From Odobenus rosmarus divergens (Eukaryota > Chordata > Mammalia > Carnivora > Odobenidae): a stretch of 64,000 nt of DNA. Location of the stretch: NCBI RefSeq assembly GCF_000321225.1, contig NW_004450398.1:2220340-2284339 (forward strand). The letters run 5' to 3'. Position 1 is the stretch's first letter. Every line of letters begins with the position of its first letter. Below are positions 11,683-23,810 of the stretch, one piece after another. Under the pieces are notes generated by a model. It searched no databases. It was not told the origin of the DNA and saw only the letters and a program-made list of their open reading frames with translations. A program made the position numbers and the translations under genes.

Positions 11683-11905
11683 TTTCTTGTCTTTCTTTTT
11701 TTTTTTAAGATTTGTTTTAGAGAGAGAGAGTGCACATGTGCATGGGGTGGGGGGCAGAGGTGGAGGGGGAGAGAATCTCCAGCAGACTCTGCGCTGAGTG
11801 TGGAGGCCGACTTGGTGCTCGATTCCACGACCCTGAAATCACAACCTGAGCCGAAACCAAGAGTCAGACGCTTAACTGACTGAGCCACCCCGGGCGCGCC
11901 CCCAG
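11683..11905 (-). mobile_element. CAN-SINE (antisense)
   Basis: T-tract then aagatttgttttagagagag, ending gactgagccaccccgggcg. Flanked by AAAAGGTTTTTCTT (11669-11682) and AAAAGGTTTTCCTT (11906-11919). Bases 10810-11660 upstream hold nothing recognised. Confidence 0.9.
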
Positions 11906-12339
11906 AAAAGGTTTTCCTTAAAAAGTATTAAGTAGCTTTGTGAACTCAGGGTTGGGGAGACAGACTGGGTTTATGTAGTACACGGCTACACATAATACTT
12001 ACCAGGGGGACGCTCTAACAAACACACAACTGCCCGAACACCAGAGCTCAGGAGCCCAGCCGCAGCCATTCCCAAAGATCCAGTTGCCTCTGCCACCAAG
12101 TTCACCAAAAGCAAAGGCGATGCCCGAGTTAACTAACCCCCCTTCCCGTTCCCATGGAAGTCTTATGTGGCTGCATCCTTTTATGCTCCAATGCTTGGTC
12201 CTAGATACAAGGGGGCTGCAAATTTGAGATCTGCTACCACATTAGCGAGTGTGGACTCATACCACGGACGCTTTCCTGGAGACAGAAGGTTCTTCGAAGG
12301 TGACAGGCTGCCAGGAATATGAGAAATGCTCCCGACACT

Positions 12340-12440
12340 CCACTTTACAGATGAGAAGACGGAAGCACAGAGAGGCTGAGTAACTTGCCCAAGGCAACAC
12401 GGCGGTCGGATTCCAATCCGGCTAGCGATAAGAGCTGAGA
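12340..12440. mobile_element. MIR/L2-age repeat fragment
   Basis: ctttacagatgagaagacgg, then ggctgagtaacttgcccaag and tccaatccggctagcg. Confidence 0.5.
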
Positions 12441-12776
12441 TCTCACACAGATGGGAGGGTCTGGGCAGGTGGAGAGGGGTCATGTCAGGTGGAGACCTGT
12501 GTGATCCAAGACACAAAAGGAGAGGGCAGCGCTTTGGAGGAGGAGCTGTTACTCTTCCTCGTATCCTGCTGAGGAAGAAGGTAGGAGAGGAGAGGGGCTG
12601 GGAGCCTGGGCAGAGAACAATGAGGACCCATGGAGCTCCTGCCGGCCGACTCCCAGCCGGCTGCTCCATTCCAAGGCCCAGAGTGGCCTGTGCCTGGGTT
12701 GGGGACTCCAACATTGCAGACCGTGAAGGGGGCTTGGGGCTGCGTGTATGGCTTGTTCCCATCGCCCCGCCCCTGT

Positions 12777-12810
12777 CCCCCCCCCCCCCCCCCGCCCCCC
12801 CCCCCCCCCC
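12777..12810. repeat. Poly(C) tract
   Basis: 17 C (12777-12793), one G, then 16 C (12795-12810). It keeps frames open and creates artificial proline- or glycine-rich reading frames. Apart from this tract, 12440-15390 contains no gene or repeat that I recognise. Confidence 0.98.
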
Positions 12811-15389
12811 GCAGACCCCAGCAGGCCCCTCAGAGCTGGACCTTCTGGAGTGGGGTTGACATTGATGGTAAACAGAGACATTCCAAACCTGGAGGAATTG
12901 GAACAATGCAGCCACCATGGGCCCAGGCTCGGGTGGGAGGTGACGCTGGGCGGGGCGGGGTTCCATCCAGGCCTGGCTGCAGACTGCGGGGCCTGGGCAA
13001 GTACTCCGAGCGCCTACTGTGTGCAAGATGTGGGGGGAGAGGCATTCCTGAGCTCCCGGCCCAGAAACCCTGGCAGCCAGCCTGTGGGGTGCGAGGTCAG
13101 CCCCCTCTGGAAGGAGTGGGGAGAGTTTCGATCTCACCTCTTCCCTGAGAGCCCAGGGTGGGGCAGGGCAGGCAATTTGAGCTGCCATCTCTGTGCACAC
13201 CGGGCAGGGACCGTATTGCCACCCCACCCTGCCAGGGGGACCTGATGACGCCCAGCAGGCTGAAGCCAGCTGTCCCCAGGCTGGGCCCGGAGAAGCCGCA
13301 GCGAGGCCTCCAACCCTGCTTTCCTGTTGTTAGTATGCATTCCTCTGGGACTGGAATCTGAGCCAGAAGGTGCTTGACAAACAACTCCAGAGAAGCTTAA
13401 GGACTGCGACAACACAGCACGTAGTCGGGCAACTCTGCTCCCTCCCCCGCGGAAGCTTCCCCTGGAGCCAGATTCTGGGTTTGGGGGCGTCCTCCCTGCC
13501 CAAGGCTGCCTCCCCCAGCCCCGCCTCCCAGGGTTTTCTCCTGGTTCCCACCCTGGCTCCTTCCTGTGGGGGGTCACAGACTGTGTGAACCTCAGGGCCT
13601 TCCCTCCCTGGTTCCCCAGCCTCTGCTGTCCCCAGCCTCTGGGCAGGTATCTGGGGCCTTGTAGCATCATGCCATCATTGTCCGTGTGTCCAGACAGCGC
13701 GTGGTCCGTCTGTACATTTCATGAAGCACCGAGCACCAGAACTTCAGAAATCTGGGAACCTGTTAGCCGTTACCGCGACTTGCAGGCATATGGCGGGTTT
13801 TATTGTTTTTCTTGTATGTATGGAATTGGCTCGTGATGCGTAGACCCCCAAAACAAGCAAACTGGTCCTTCACCAAAAATGGCTTGATAAGCACCAAGCT
13901 CTGGGGATCGCGGAGCAGAAATGTTTGCCCTGGGAGCTGTCAGGGCCAACTGGCCTCACCCTCCTTCCTTTAGTCTCTGAGCTCAGATCCCTGGGAGGCA
14001 TCGGGGACCTGCCAGAGCTTCCCTGACGGGCGAGGAGTAGGCCTGGGCCAGTGGACATCTGGGGAACCCAAGCGGGTGGGCTTGGGGGTGCAGTATATGA
14101 AGTGGGGGACAATATGCTACCCACAGGGGAATGTGGGGTTTTAGACAGCTTAACAAGGCACAGGAGGGCATTCTAGAAACTCTCAGGGAAAGAAAGAAGG
14201 ACAAAGAGGAGTCTCATGCAGGGCTCTGCCCTGCCCAAGTTCAAGGTTGGCCTTGCTGTCCGCTTGCTCGCACCCTGGGGGTGCCCAGCTGCTCCACCTC
14301 CCAAATACAGGAGGAAGCGAGGTCCTGCCCTTTAGGGGGCATATATTCCCAGGGGCCCCAGATCTCGCCCCAGGCATGGGGTGGGGTCTCTGGACTGGTA
14401 TTGGTCCGTGACCGGTGTCCCAAACCTCTGCCCGCGCCATCCCCTCCTGCCCCAGACCACAGCACTCGTGCTCCGAGCCAGGCGCCCACGTGATTTCTGA
14501 GATGTGCTGCCCCTGGGGGAGGGCCAGCAGCGGGAATGGGGGCGCCATGGCATGTCTCAGCCCAGGGCCCTGGCTGTGCTCCATGCCCACCTGTTCGTAC
14601 CCGTCCCCTTGGCTGCTCCGTCTGCCTGGTCTCTGGCAACAGGCCTCCGACTCCATCCTCATTCTCTCTCCTTGGAACTTCCCTCCTTCCCCGGTGCATT
14701 GGGGAAAGCCTGGTTTGGGGGGCTGGGGGTCAGCCAGGCCTCCACAGCTCCTCCTTCAGCCTTAGCCAGCGTCTTGGGTTTCTAGGGCGGCACAGCAGAT
14801 TCCCGCACACTTTGAGGCAGGAAACAACGTGCATTTATGGGCTGCTGGTTCTAGAGGTCAGAAGGCCAGGTTCTCTACTCTGGGCCTTAGGGGTCTGGAC
14901 TCAGGGTGCCGCCTTTTATGTGGAGGCTCTGGGATGCCGTTCCTGGTGGTGGCTGTCCGTGTGTCAGCGGGCACGCTCTGCTCCTTCTCACCTGGCCCCA
15001 TTTCCCCAGCCAGCACTGGCAAACTGAGTCCTCCCAGGCCTGCCTGAGTCTGATCTCCCCTTCTGCCGCTGGCCAGGGGAGACTTCTTGCTTTCAAAGGT
15101 CTCGTGGGATTCGGTTAGGCTCACCTGGATAGTGGCCCCTTCAATGAACTCAAAGTAAATTGCCAAGTGGAGTGACAGAGCCCCAGAGGTCATAGCTCAA
15201 CATCATCAACGGGTTCTCCCACACCTAAAGGAAGGGCTTACCCCAGGGTGAGGGTTCCTGGGGGCTGCTCTGTCAATTCTGCCGACCTGGGCAAGCCGTG
15301 GGTCCCAGGCGCGTCACACGGGCGTCCTCTGAGACCTCCCCCATCAGGGCGCAGGGTGCTAACGAGCCTGGGAAGCTGGCGTCTTGGTT

Positions 15390-15500
15390 TTGAGCTCTGC
15401 CTTTGCCACTAGTGGGCTGTGTGACCTTGGGCCAGTCACCTTTCTTTGGGCCTCAGTCTCCCTGTCTGGACACCTGTGAGATGGGACCATCAGAAATGCT
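15390..15500 (+). mobile_element. MIR
   Basis: ttttgagctctgcctttgcc, gtgtgaccttgggccagtca and cctcagtctccctgtctgg. Confidence 0.65.
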
Positions 15501-15900
15501 CTACTCTGACTGCTCTTTGGAATCACCTGGGGGAGCTTTAAAAAAATATAGTGTCCCTTGCTCAGGGATCCTGGCCTAAGGGGTTCGGGGAGGGGCCCAG
15601 ACGTGGGTTTATTAAAAAAAAACAAACAAAAACAAAAACAAAACACCGAGGAGATTGGGCTGATCCGTCAGGGTTGAGAAGCGCAGAATCGAAACTTTCT
15701 GGTGCAGAGGTTCTCAACTTGGGTTGCACAATTAGGCTACTCTGGGGAGATTTTTTTTTTTTTTTTTTTTTGTTGGGGGTGGAGATTTTCTTTAAAAGAC
15801 CAGTGCCTGGACCCCACCCCAGAGCCTCACTGAATTGGGTGGAGGTGGGGTCCCCTTTAAAATCTCCCCAGGGGTTGCCAATGTGCAGTCACAGGGTTGT
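15500..15900. mobile_element. Two MER5-like hAT fragments around A- and T-tracts
   Basis: ctttggaatcacctggggga and a second block ggttctcaacttgggttgca, then ccccaccccagagcctcac, match MER5-type fossils. An (AAAAC)-like tract lies at 15616-15645 and a T-tract at about 15751-15770. Confidence 0.5.
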
Positions 15901-16799
15901 AATTCCTACATCCGGTCCTTTTTCCCCATCCCACTCGGTGGAATGGGGACAAGGGAATGCCAGATGCCAGAAGGAGGCAGGGGCAGGGAGGGGTAGCCTG
16001 CATTCTGGGTCGGCCCCAAGGACCCTTCCATGGGATTATGATCTTTCTCCCGGGCCCACTTCACGGGACTAAGGATTAAGAGCCATCACATCCGTCTTTG
16101 TTTAGCGCGGTGCTCTGAGCCTCCCGAAAGCCAGCTGCGGCAGGTGCCTTCCTGAATCCCACCACCACCGCCCGGGGAAGGCCTCCCAATTTCTCCACTG
16201 GCATCTCAGCCTTCAAGGTCCCAGTTCAGCCCTGGAAACAGGTCCCAGCCCTATGTGCAGTGTGGCCACTGCCTCATTCTGCACCATTTCCTTCCAAACA
16301 ACCGGCTTCCCCTTCGGGGAGGTTATCAGAGCACAGCGCATGGTGGGCAGGGCCGGATTTCTGCCCTGGGCACTCCCCGGAGGTGGGAAGGAGCAGAGGA
16401 TGGGGCAGCGGCTGGACTGACTGACCTGACCATAGGCCGATCCTGCATGAGAGTTCCAGGCAGGAATGCTCAGCTCCCGCCAGCTGCCGGGGAAAAGAGC
16501 GCAGGGAGCTCTCTCTCTTGGAATAACACGGCCTTGCAGATGAGGCCCAGGCTCCTGGCTGGTGGGCCGTGCTCCCAGGGCGCTGCATCAGTGCTCTGGA
16601 GGGACCTAAGGGCGGGTCTCTATTCGCGCCATCTCTCCCCTCACTGATCTCTCTCCTTCCCATGTTGCCCCTTCCGTTTGTTTCCCCCCAGCAGCCAGTG
16701 TCCTTGAGAAAACAGGAGTTTTCCTGTTCCTGGGCTTCCTGCTGCCCAGAAGATAAATCCAGACTCCTAGTACAGCCCAAGAGAACTGCTTCGTGTGGC

Positions 16800-17225
16800 C
16801 CCAGCCTCTCTGATTTCTCCCCTCCCCCTTGCTCATCCCACGTACAACTGCCTCCTTTTCCTCACTCAGCTCCTTCCTACCCCAGGGTCTTGGAACTTGC
16901 TATTTATTCCCTCTACATGTAATAATCTTCCCGTGGCTGGTCATTCTTCTGTTCTACCTGTTACCCTTCAGAGAGACCTTCCCAGACCAGATCACCCTGC
17001 CTAAAATACCTCCCCATCACTGTCTCTGTCACCCTGCTTTATTTCTTCCCAACACTTATCACTATTAAAAGTGTCTTATTCGTTAATTTAGTTTTTTTCT
17101 TCACGGTCTGTCTCTTCCCCTAGAAAGTAAACTCCTCAAGGGCAGGGACCTTGCCTGGCTTTTTTGTTGTGAGTTCCTGGGTCTGGCAAATGCTCCATAG
17201 GTTGGGGCTGAGTAAATGAGCAAGA
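16800..17225 (+). mobile_element. L2 3' end (sense)
   Basis: Consensus order is clear: cccagggtcttggaacttgc, gagagaccttcccagaccag, cactgtctctgtcaccctgc and aagggcagggaccttgcctg. Bases 15900-16800 hold nothing recognised. Confidence 0.7.
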
Positions 17226-17309
17226 GAAATTGACAGAGTTTCGAAGCACGCAGTGCAGGCAAGGTACCGTAGGGGTTTGTAAAATGCACACACCACCCTC
17301 CCAAAGGCA

Positions 17310-17490
17310 ATACGTGCCAAGGGTTGTTCTGAGGGCTTACGTACGTGAGCCCACTTACTCTTGCAACCACCCTGTGAGGTCGCTAGATACTACGAAGTAG
17401 TAGTATTCACATTTTACAGATGAGAAAATGAAGACAAGAGAGGTTAGTGACCTGGCCAGGGTCACAGCTGGTCAAACCCAGGCTCAGTGA
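17310..17490. mobile_element. MIR/L2-age repeat fragment
   Basis: ccaccctgtgaggtcgctag, cattttacagatgagaaaat and gaggttagtgacctggcc. Bases 17500-18235, which follow, hold nothing recognised. Confidence 0.6.
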
Positions 17491-18239
17491 GCTCCCTGTG
17501 CTCTCAGTGGGGAAACGGAAGGTAGGATGCAGACCGATGAGCTGGCTTGGTGGCACAGGCAGCAGAAACCCATTCCATTATACTGGGACCACACCCACAT
17601 GGTCCTAAGAAGGCTGCAGAGGGCAGGGGGTAGGGGAACAAGTGGTTCTCTCGCAAACCCTGAAAGAAGGAGAAGCAGAATCCCATGATGGGGTAAATCA
17701 GCAGCCCCAACTGCTTCCTGCCACCCCAGACTCAGTTTCCCCATTTCCAAAGTACAAAGGAGATGGGCATTTCTATTTTGTGACAAATGAGTGTCACCCA
17801 CAAGTGTCACACAGACTCCAGGGTGGGGGCAGGGGCGATGACAGTGAGTGGGGCTCTGACAGTAGGGAAAGGCATGAGGGTCTAGGTCAGAACTTGGAGG
17901 TGGGGTGGAGTGCACACCTGTAGTTTCGGCTTGCACGGCGTCAGGCCCCTCCCTCTGCTAGCAGCACCCCATTCTCCACTGGGAACTACCCCTGGGCCAT
18001 CCCATGCAGAACTGGCAGAACCAGGGCAGGGGTAGGGAGGGGGCCGTCCAACAAGGTGCCACTGGTGGCCACATGACCCGGTCTAAGCCAATCAAGTGCC
18101 CTCTCCAAATTGAAATTTCCGCTTGGGGAAATAGGAGGGAAGGAGGAAGGCAATGCCCACTTCCAGACTTCTCCCGAGGTGTGCAATGGGGCAGCCATGG
18201 AGCCCCCCACTCTGTGCTTGCAATCCTCAGAAATCCCTG

Positions 18240-18655
18240 CCCAGCCCCCTGACCTCATTTCCCACTCCTTTGCTCATCCTTCACCACAGTCAGGCTACCC
18301 TGGCACTTTTTTATTCCTCGGACAGGGCAAACTCCTCACCCCAGGGCATTTGTACTTGCTGTTCTGTCTACTGGGAACATTCCATTCCAGACCTTCCTTC
18401 CCATGCTGGCTTTGTTTTGTCACTTCAGAGAGCCATTCTGAGATGACCCAGCCAGGCCCCTGTATTTGCTTTATGGCGCACAACAATGGCTCAGATTCTT
18501 TTGCTGACTTGGGTTGTTGGGTTCTTTCTGTCTGCCTTCCCTCGCTTGACATAACCCCCGTGAGAGCCCTTCTCTGCGTGTCTTACCTCCCTGAGCCTGG
18601 CTGAGCCCCTGGCCCGTGCTTGGTGCTCCAGAAATAATGTTTGAATGAATGACTG
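18240..18655 (+). mobile_element. L2 3' end (sense)
   Basis: ccagggcatttgtacttgct, cacttcagagagccattctg and the 3' terminus aatgtttgaatgaatgactg are visible. Bases 18660-19540 hold nothing recognised. Confidence 0.65.
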
Positions 18656-19544
18656 AGGCAATGGGGTTAAGTCTGACCGCAGGGAATCCTCACAGGGAAT
18701 ACTTCAAAGAGTTCATGAGGGAATTCTTTGTCCTATTTCCGGAGGGGAAAGCGGACACTCGGGGAGAGGAGAGGAGGCCATTATCAGGACTCGCTGAACC
18801 TGGTCTTCTTTCCCCGTGGAAGCAGGACTGCCCCACCTCCCTCCAAATGACCTACTTGGGCTTTGGGGTCACTTCCTACAATCGTGAGCCAGGTCACCCA
18901 GGGGCAGGGAATCCCTGACCTTAAGCCTCCCTTTCTCCTCTCCCCAAGCTTCCAGGAAGGAGTCTTTGCATCTCTTCTTCGTGAGAAGCACAGAGCCCTC
19001 CGGTGTGGGGAGGAGCCCTAGAGCACCGTGGAGGGCGGGAGGATGGGAGGACAGGCGGCAGGCGAGCTGGGTCCTGCCATCCAGCCGTCCAAATGGATCC
19101 GGCTGGCGTGTGGGTGGTGTGGTCCGACTGGTCGGGTGAGTGCGGGGTGTGGGCTGGTGACGGTGCCAGCCAGTGAACTGTGACACCCCCAGCCTGGAAC
19201 TGGAGAGGCATGCTGGGAAGATAGCTGGTGTCCTAGTGTCTCTCCAGCTCGTCAGCACTGACTCTGGTGTGGAACCATCAGTACAAGAGACCAGAGTCTC
19301 CCTGGCATCCTTCCCGGAGCCAGGGAGGTGCCAGGCTAAGAGCACTTGAACAGGGCTTCGCAAGAGCGTCTCATGGGGTGGGGGGGGAGGGGGGTTGGAG
19401 CAAGAAGAAAGCATTCTGGGCTGGAGTGGAGTGGCCCAGAGCATAGAGATGGGCTCAAGATAAGCTGATGAAGGCAGGGGCAGTGAGGAGAGAAGCCTCA
19501 GTGGGGGTAGGAAAAGGGTTGAGTGTTTGGAGCCACAAAGACCT

Positions 19545-19715
19545 TTGAATCTTGGCTCCACCACCTAGTTTATGAACCTGTGTGAGCCTCGGGTTCCTTG
19601 TCTGTAAAATGGGGATCACAGTGCCCACTTCCTCATGCTGGTGTGAGGGTTACATGAGCGAGACTCCGGTAAAGTGCTTAGCACTCAGTACTAGCTCAAT
19701 AAAATTAGCATAGAG
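19545..19715 (+). mobile_element. MIR
   Basis: atcttggctccaccacctag, gtctgtaaaatggggatcac and aagtgcttagcactcagtac. This is a well-preserved MIR. Confidence 0.75.
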
Positions 19716-20429
19716 AGGAGTAGCTTAGGGACGACTACTCAGGACAGTCTTGCTCCCGTAACTCCTGCTTTTTCTCCTGGCGAAGTTTTACTTTCCTTGC
19801 CTGGGAAACGTAGGAATGGGCCCCACCCTACTGGACTCCTCCAGTTCCCGTAATCTGTCCTGTCACTTTGGAAAGCTCGTGGGTAATGGCTCCAGCTAAC
19901 ATGTTAATGGCTGATTGTGGCTAATGGGATAATGGCTTAATGAGGTTCCCCCATCTAAGAATATTTACATATTAATCAGTGACAACATGAGAAGCCAAAG
20001 GAACATTCTCTGCAGTGCCCAGGGTGGGGGTGGGGGTAAGACATGAGGAGTTTGGCCCAAGGGGACTTCCTGGGGGCTCCTGCCTCTCCTGGGAGCACTA
20101 GCACCCACCCCTGGGTGTATTGGATAGGAAGGCGCTCGCACAACCGGCAAGAGGAAAGTGGGGAGACAGTAAAGCCTCATACAACATTTCCTTGGAGATC
20201 CCGTGACATCCTGCATGCTGGCGGCACAAGGACAGGATCAAAAAGGCTGTGCCAGGAAAAGGTCTGGGGGCTGCGTGTGGGAAGAGGCCCCGAGATTCAC
20301 TCTCTTCCTCTGCGTCCTTGTTCCTAATTACCTAGGTTTATTCTAGAACAAGCTTCCCTGAATTCGGCCCTCTGAGTACCACCTTCAACCTCACTGCCAT
20401 TTCTGTACCTCTGACCCTATGCAATCATT

Positions 20430-20648
20430 TCAGAGCTTGTTAAACTTTGTCTGGGGGCCAAATCAGTCCCTGGCTGCTTGGGTAACTAGTTTTATTAGGA
20501 CACAGCCACGCCCACTCATCTAAGATTGGCTTCAGGGCTTCAGAGCTGCGAGCCTGCGACAAAGGCCCCGTGACGTCTGGGATCCCAGCACGGAAAATAT
20601 TTACCATCTGGCCCTCACCAGGAAAAGTTTGCCGACCCTCGATTTTAC
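20430..20648 (-). mobile_element. hAT-type DNA transposon fossil
   Basis: gtctgggggccaaatcagtc, attaggacacagccacgccc, atatttaccatctggccct and aaaagtttgccgaccctc follow a common mammalian DNA-element fossil. A relative lies at 59830-59990 in intron 4. The exact family is uncertain. Confidence 0.5.
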
Positions 20649-20652
20649 TTCA

Positions 20653-20825
20653 TTAAAAAAAAAAAAAAATCCTGCTATCTTGCACAATTCACAGCGCTCA
20701 CCACCATAGCACATACCCTCCCCGATGTCTATCACCCAGCCACCCATCCCTCCCACCCCCCACCACTCCAGCAACCCTCAGTTTGTTTCCTGAGATTAAG
20801 AATTCCTCATATCAGTGAGGTCATA
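20653..20825 (-). mobile_element. Carnivore L1 3' end (antisense), cut by the gap
   Basis: caccaccatagcacatacc, tcccaccccccaccactcc and aaccctcagtttgtttcctg are the reverse complement of a carnivore L1 3' end. The copy runs into the N gap. Confidence 0.75.
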
Positions 20826-21300
20826 NNNNNNNNNNNNNNNNNNNNNNNNNNNNNNNNNNNNNNNNNNNNNNNNNNNNNNNNNNNNNNNNNNNNNNNNNNN
20901 NNNNNNNNNNNNNNNNNNNNNNNNNNNNNNNNNNNNNNNNNNNNNNNNNNNNNNNNNNNNNNNNNNNNNNNNNNNNNNNNNNNNNNNNNNNNNNNNNNNN
21001 NNNNNNNNNNNNNNNNNNNNNNNNNNNNNNNNNNNNNNNNNNNNNNNNNNNNNNNNNNNNNNNNNNNNNNNNNNNNNNNNNNNNNNNNNNNNNNNNNNNN
21101 NNNNNNNNNNNNNNNNNNNNNNNNNNNNNNNNNNNNNNNNNNNNNNNNNNNNNNNNNNNNNNNNNNNNNNNNNNNNNNNNNNNNNNNNNNNNNNNNNNNN
21201 NNNNNNNNNNNNNNNNNNNNNNNNNNNNNNNNNNNNNNNNNNNNNNNNNNNNNNNNNNNNNNNNNNNNNNNNNNNNNNNNNNNNNNNNNNNNNNNNNNNN
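20826..21300. other. Assembly gap (475 N)
   Basis: This is an unbroken run of N flanked by L1 3'-end sequence in opposite orientations, so the missing bases are probably L1. Reading frames that cross it are meaningless. Confidence 0.99.
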
Positions 21301-21475
21301 AGAGGGGAGGGGGTGGGGGGATGGGTTAGCCTGGTGATGGGTATTAAAGAGGGCACATTCTGCGTGGAGCACTGGGTGTTGTGCACAAACAATGAATCAT
21401 GGAACACTACATCAAAAACTAATGATGTAAGGTATGGTGATTAACATTAACAATAAAAAATTTAAAGAAAAAAAT
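21301..21475 (+). mobile_element. Carnivore L1 3' end (sense), cut by the gap
   Basis: gatgggttagcctggtgatg, gagcactgggtgttgtgca and aatgaatcatggaacact, ending in an A-rich tail, are an L1 3' end in the sense direction, opposite to the fragment on the other side of the gap. Confidence 0.8.
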
Positions 21476-21523
21476 CAACTTGTATTTTTGACTTAAATAG
21501 ACTTACTTAAAAATGAAACTTTT

Positions 21524-21718
21524 GGGGAGCCTGGGCGGCTCAGTCAGTTAAGTGTCTGATTCTTGATTTCGGCTCAGGTCATGATCTCAGGGTCGTGGGA
21601 TTTGAGCCCTGCATTGGGTTCCGTGCTGAGTGTGGAGCCTGCTTAAAATTCTCTCCCTCCCTCTCCCTCTGCACCTATCCTTCCTCCCTGGCTCTCGCTC
21701 TCTCTAAAAAAATAAAAA
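21524..21718 (+). mobile_element. CAN-SINE
   Basis: Head gagcctgggcggctcagtca, gatttcggctcaggtcatga, and an aaaaaaataaaaa tail. Flanked by GAAACTTTT at 21515-21523 and 21719-21727. Confidence 0.88.
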
Positions 21719-21879
21719 GAAACTTTTATCACTGCTATAAATTGAAAACCGGACTCCCTACCTGTGAATGGAAGGGCACTAGAGAAAATAAATGTAGTGA
21801 AAGCAAAAGAATATTTTTCATTTCTACCTAGATGCTCTTACCTAACCAAACTTCTTTTTTTGCTGATTGCTTTTGTTTC

Positions 21880-22150
21880 AATTTCTTATTGAAGTATAAT
21901 TGACATACATAGGCTGTTAGTTTGAGATGGATGCCATTGTGCTTCAATATTTGTATACGTTATGAAATGATACCCATGGTAAGTCTAGTTACCATCTGTT
22001 GCCGAAGTTATTACAGTGTTATTGACTGTGTTCTGTATGTTACATCCTCAAGACTTACTTATTTTACAACTGGAAGTTTGTACCTCTTAATCCCGTTTGC
22101 CTGTTTTGCCCCCCACCTTCTCCCTCTTCCAACCAAACTTTTGAGTTGTA
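21880..22150 (-). mobile_element. Old L1 3' UTR (antisense)
   Basis: cttattgaagtataattgac, ttatgaaatgatacccatgg and gttattgactgtgttctgta match the reverse of an ancient L1 3' UTR. Confidence 0.65.
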
Positions 22151-22179
22151 ACCTGAGCACTCTTTCTTTAGAAAGATAG

Positions 22180-22395
22180 GATTCTTTCAGTCATTCAACA
22201 GATAATTTTATTGTGCACCTACTATATGCCATGCATTATAATGACTGTTGTGCTTGTGGGCTTGCTTGGTGCCAAGCACTGTTTCATCTGTGCTCATTAG
22301 CCCTATGAGGTGGATACCATCATCCCCTTTATCAGATAGGTAAACTGAGGCACAGAGAGGTTGAGAGATCTGTGAAAGTTACACAACTAGGGAGG
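22180..22395. mobile_element. L2- and MIR-age fragments
   Basis: attcaacagataattttatt with ctactatatgccatgcatt (antisense L2 tail), then ctatgaggtggataccatca and ggtaaactgaggcacagaga (ancient repeat block). Confidence 0.55.
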
Positions 22396-22396
22396 T

Positions 22397-22765
22397 TGTT
22401 AGGGGCTGGATTGTGGTCCCCCTCAAATTCATATGTTGTAATCCTAACCCCCAGTACCTCAGAATGTGACTTTAGAAAGCTAGTTAAAGTTAAAAGGAGG
22501 TTGTTGGGGTGGGTCCTAATCCAATAAGACTGGTGTTCTCCTAAGAGGAGATGGAAATACAGACACACAACAGAGGGAAGATGATGTCAAGACTCAGGAA
22601 AAAGATGGCCATCTACGGCCAAAGAGAGAGGCCTCAGAAAACACCAACCCTGCTGACACCTTGATCTTGGACTTCCAGCCTCCAGAACCGTGAGGTAGTC
22701 AATTTCTGTTGTTTAAGCGACACAATCTGTGGTACTTGGCTGTGGCGGCCCGAGCTGACTCACAT
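22397..22765 (+). mobile_element. MLT1-type MaLR LTR (sense)
   Basis: Near full-length solo LTR from tgttaggggctggattgtgg to ggcccgagctgactcaca, with aattcatatgttgtaatcct, gtgggtcctaatccaataag and acttccagcctccagaacc in the expected order. No coding part. Confidence 0.8.
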
Positions 22766-23138
22766 GGAGGTGCAGAGCCCGGATGTAACCACCAAGCTCC
22801 ATCCATAGGTGTTGAAGGCATCCTAGCACCCAACTGAGTCTTTCTCCTTGTGGTCATCAGAGAGACTGAACAGGACTTGGGAAGACAATAGCATTCTTAC
22901 TCCATAATTTAATGGTATTAATTCTGTGCCCATGTATTGCCTGAAACCATCTCCCAGACTGCCAGAGTATATGCTCCTTGCTTTGGGGCATATAAACCTG
23001 ACCAGTTAGGACCAGCCTGGATTCATGACAGCGCATGGGCCCACAATGCCCAGCGGTCGGCTCTCAAGACTTTTGCATGACGGCTGAGCATCTTGAGACT
23101 CCTCAGGCCAACGCTTGACTCTACTGATCTGCTTGGAC

Positions 23139-23297
23139 TTTTTTTTCTTTTTTTTTAAGATTTTGTTTATTTATTTTAGAGAGGCGGGGGTGGGGAGGGA
23201 CAAAGGGAGAGGGAGAGAGATACTCTCAAGCCGACTCTGTGCTGAGTCCGGAGTCTGAAACAGGGCTTGATCCCACAACCCTGAGATCACAACCTGA
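23139..23297 (-). mobile_element. Truncated CAN-SINE (antisense)
   Basis: T-tract then taagattttgtttatttatt and gatcccacaaccctgagatc. It stops before the tRNA-like head, so the SINE 5' end is missing. Bases 22765-23135, before it, hold nothing recognised. Confidence 0.75.
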
Positions 23298-23394
23298 TTC
23301 CAACTCACTGAGTGATCCTGGACAAGCCTTGGGTGTCCATTCTAGAATCTTCTGACTCCTTTTCCAAGGATCAGTCACCTTTCCAAGCTTAAAA

Positions 23395-23670
23395 GACAGC
23401 TCTTCAGAATGTCCTTCCTTTCTTTGGTCCCTCTGACCACTGGTCTTTCTCTACTTCCTTAATAGCAGTTGCCACAACTTATAATTATGTTTCTTCACTT
23501 GTTTATCTCGGGGCTCCCTTGACAAATTGTACCCTCCACTGGGCCAGGGACCATGTGATTTTCATTCACCTGCGTGTTTTATTCATCTCTCGGCACCTAG
23601 CATGGAGCCTGGCCCTTGGGAGGCCCTCAGTAAGCAGTTGTTGGATGAAGAAATAAGGATAGCAATGCTT
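23395..23670 (+). mobile_element. L2 3' end (sense)
   Basis: tccactgggccagggaccat, ctctcggcacctagcatgga, ccctcagtaagcagttgttg. Confidence 0.6.
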
Positions 23671-23810
23671 CTAAACTTTAACGCACACGTGATTCCCCTG
23701 GAGAGTTTATTAAAATGCAGATTCTGATTCCTGTAAGTGGGTAGGGCCTGAGAGTCTGCATTTTTCAAGGGTTCTCATGGGATGCTGCTGGTCTGTGGAT
23801 TAAGTAGCAA
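23660..23810 (+). mobile_element. MER5A-like hAT fragment
   Basis: cttctaaactttaacgcaca, taaaatgcagattctgattc and gggcctgagagtctgcattt. Confidence 0.65.

Noticed and set aside
12181..13227. 348-residue minus-strand open frame
   Set aside because: GC-rich, proline/serine-rich composition with a glycine stretch created by the poly(C) tract; no recognisable domain, and overlapping open frames exist on the other strand.
20796..21444. Long frames made mostly of X
   Set aside because: They are translations of the assembly gap.
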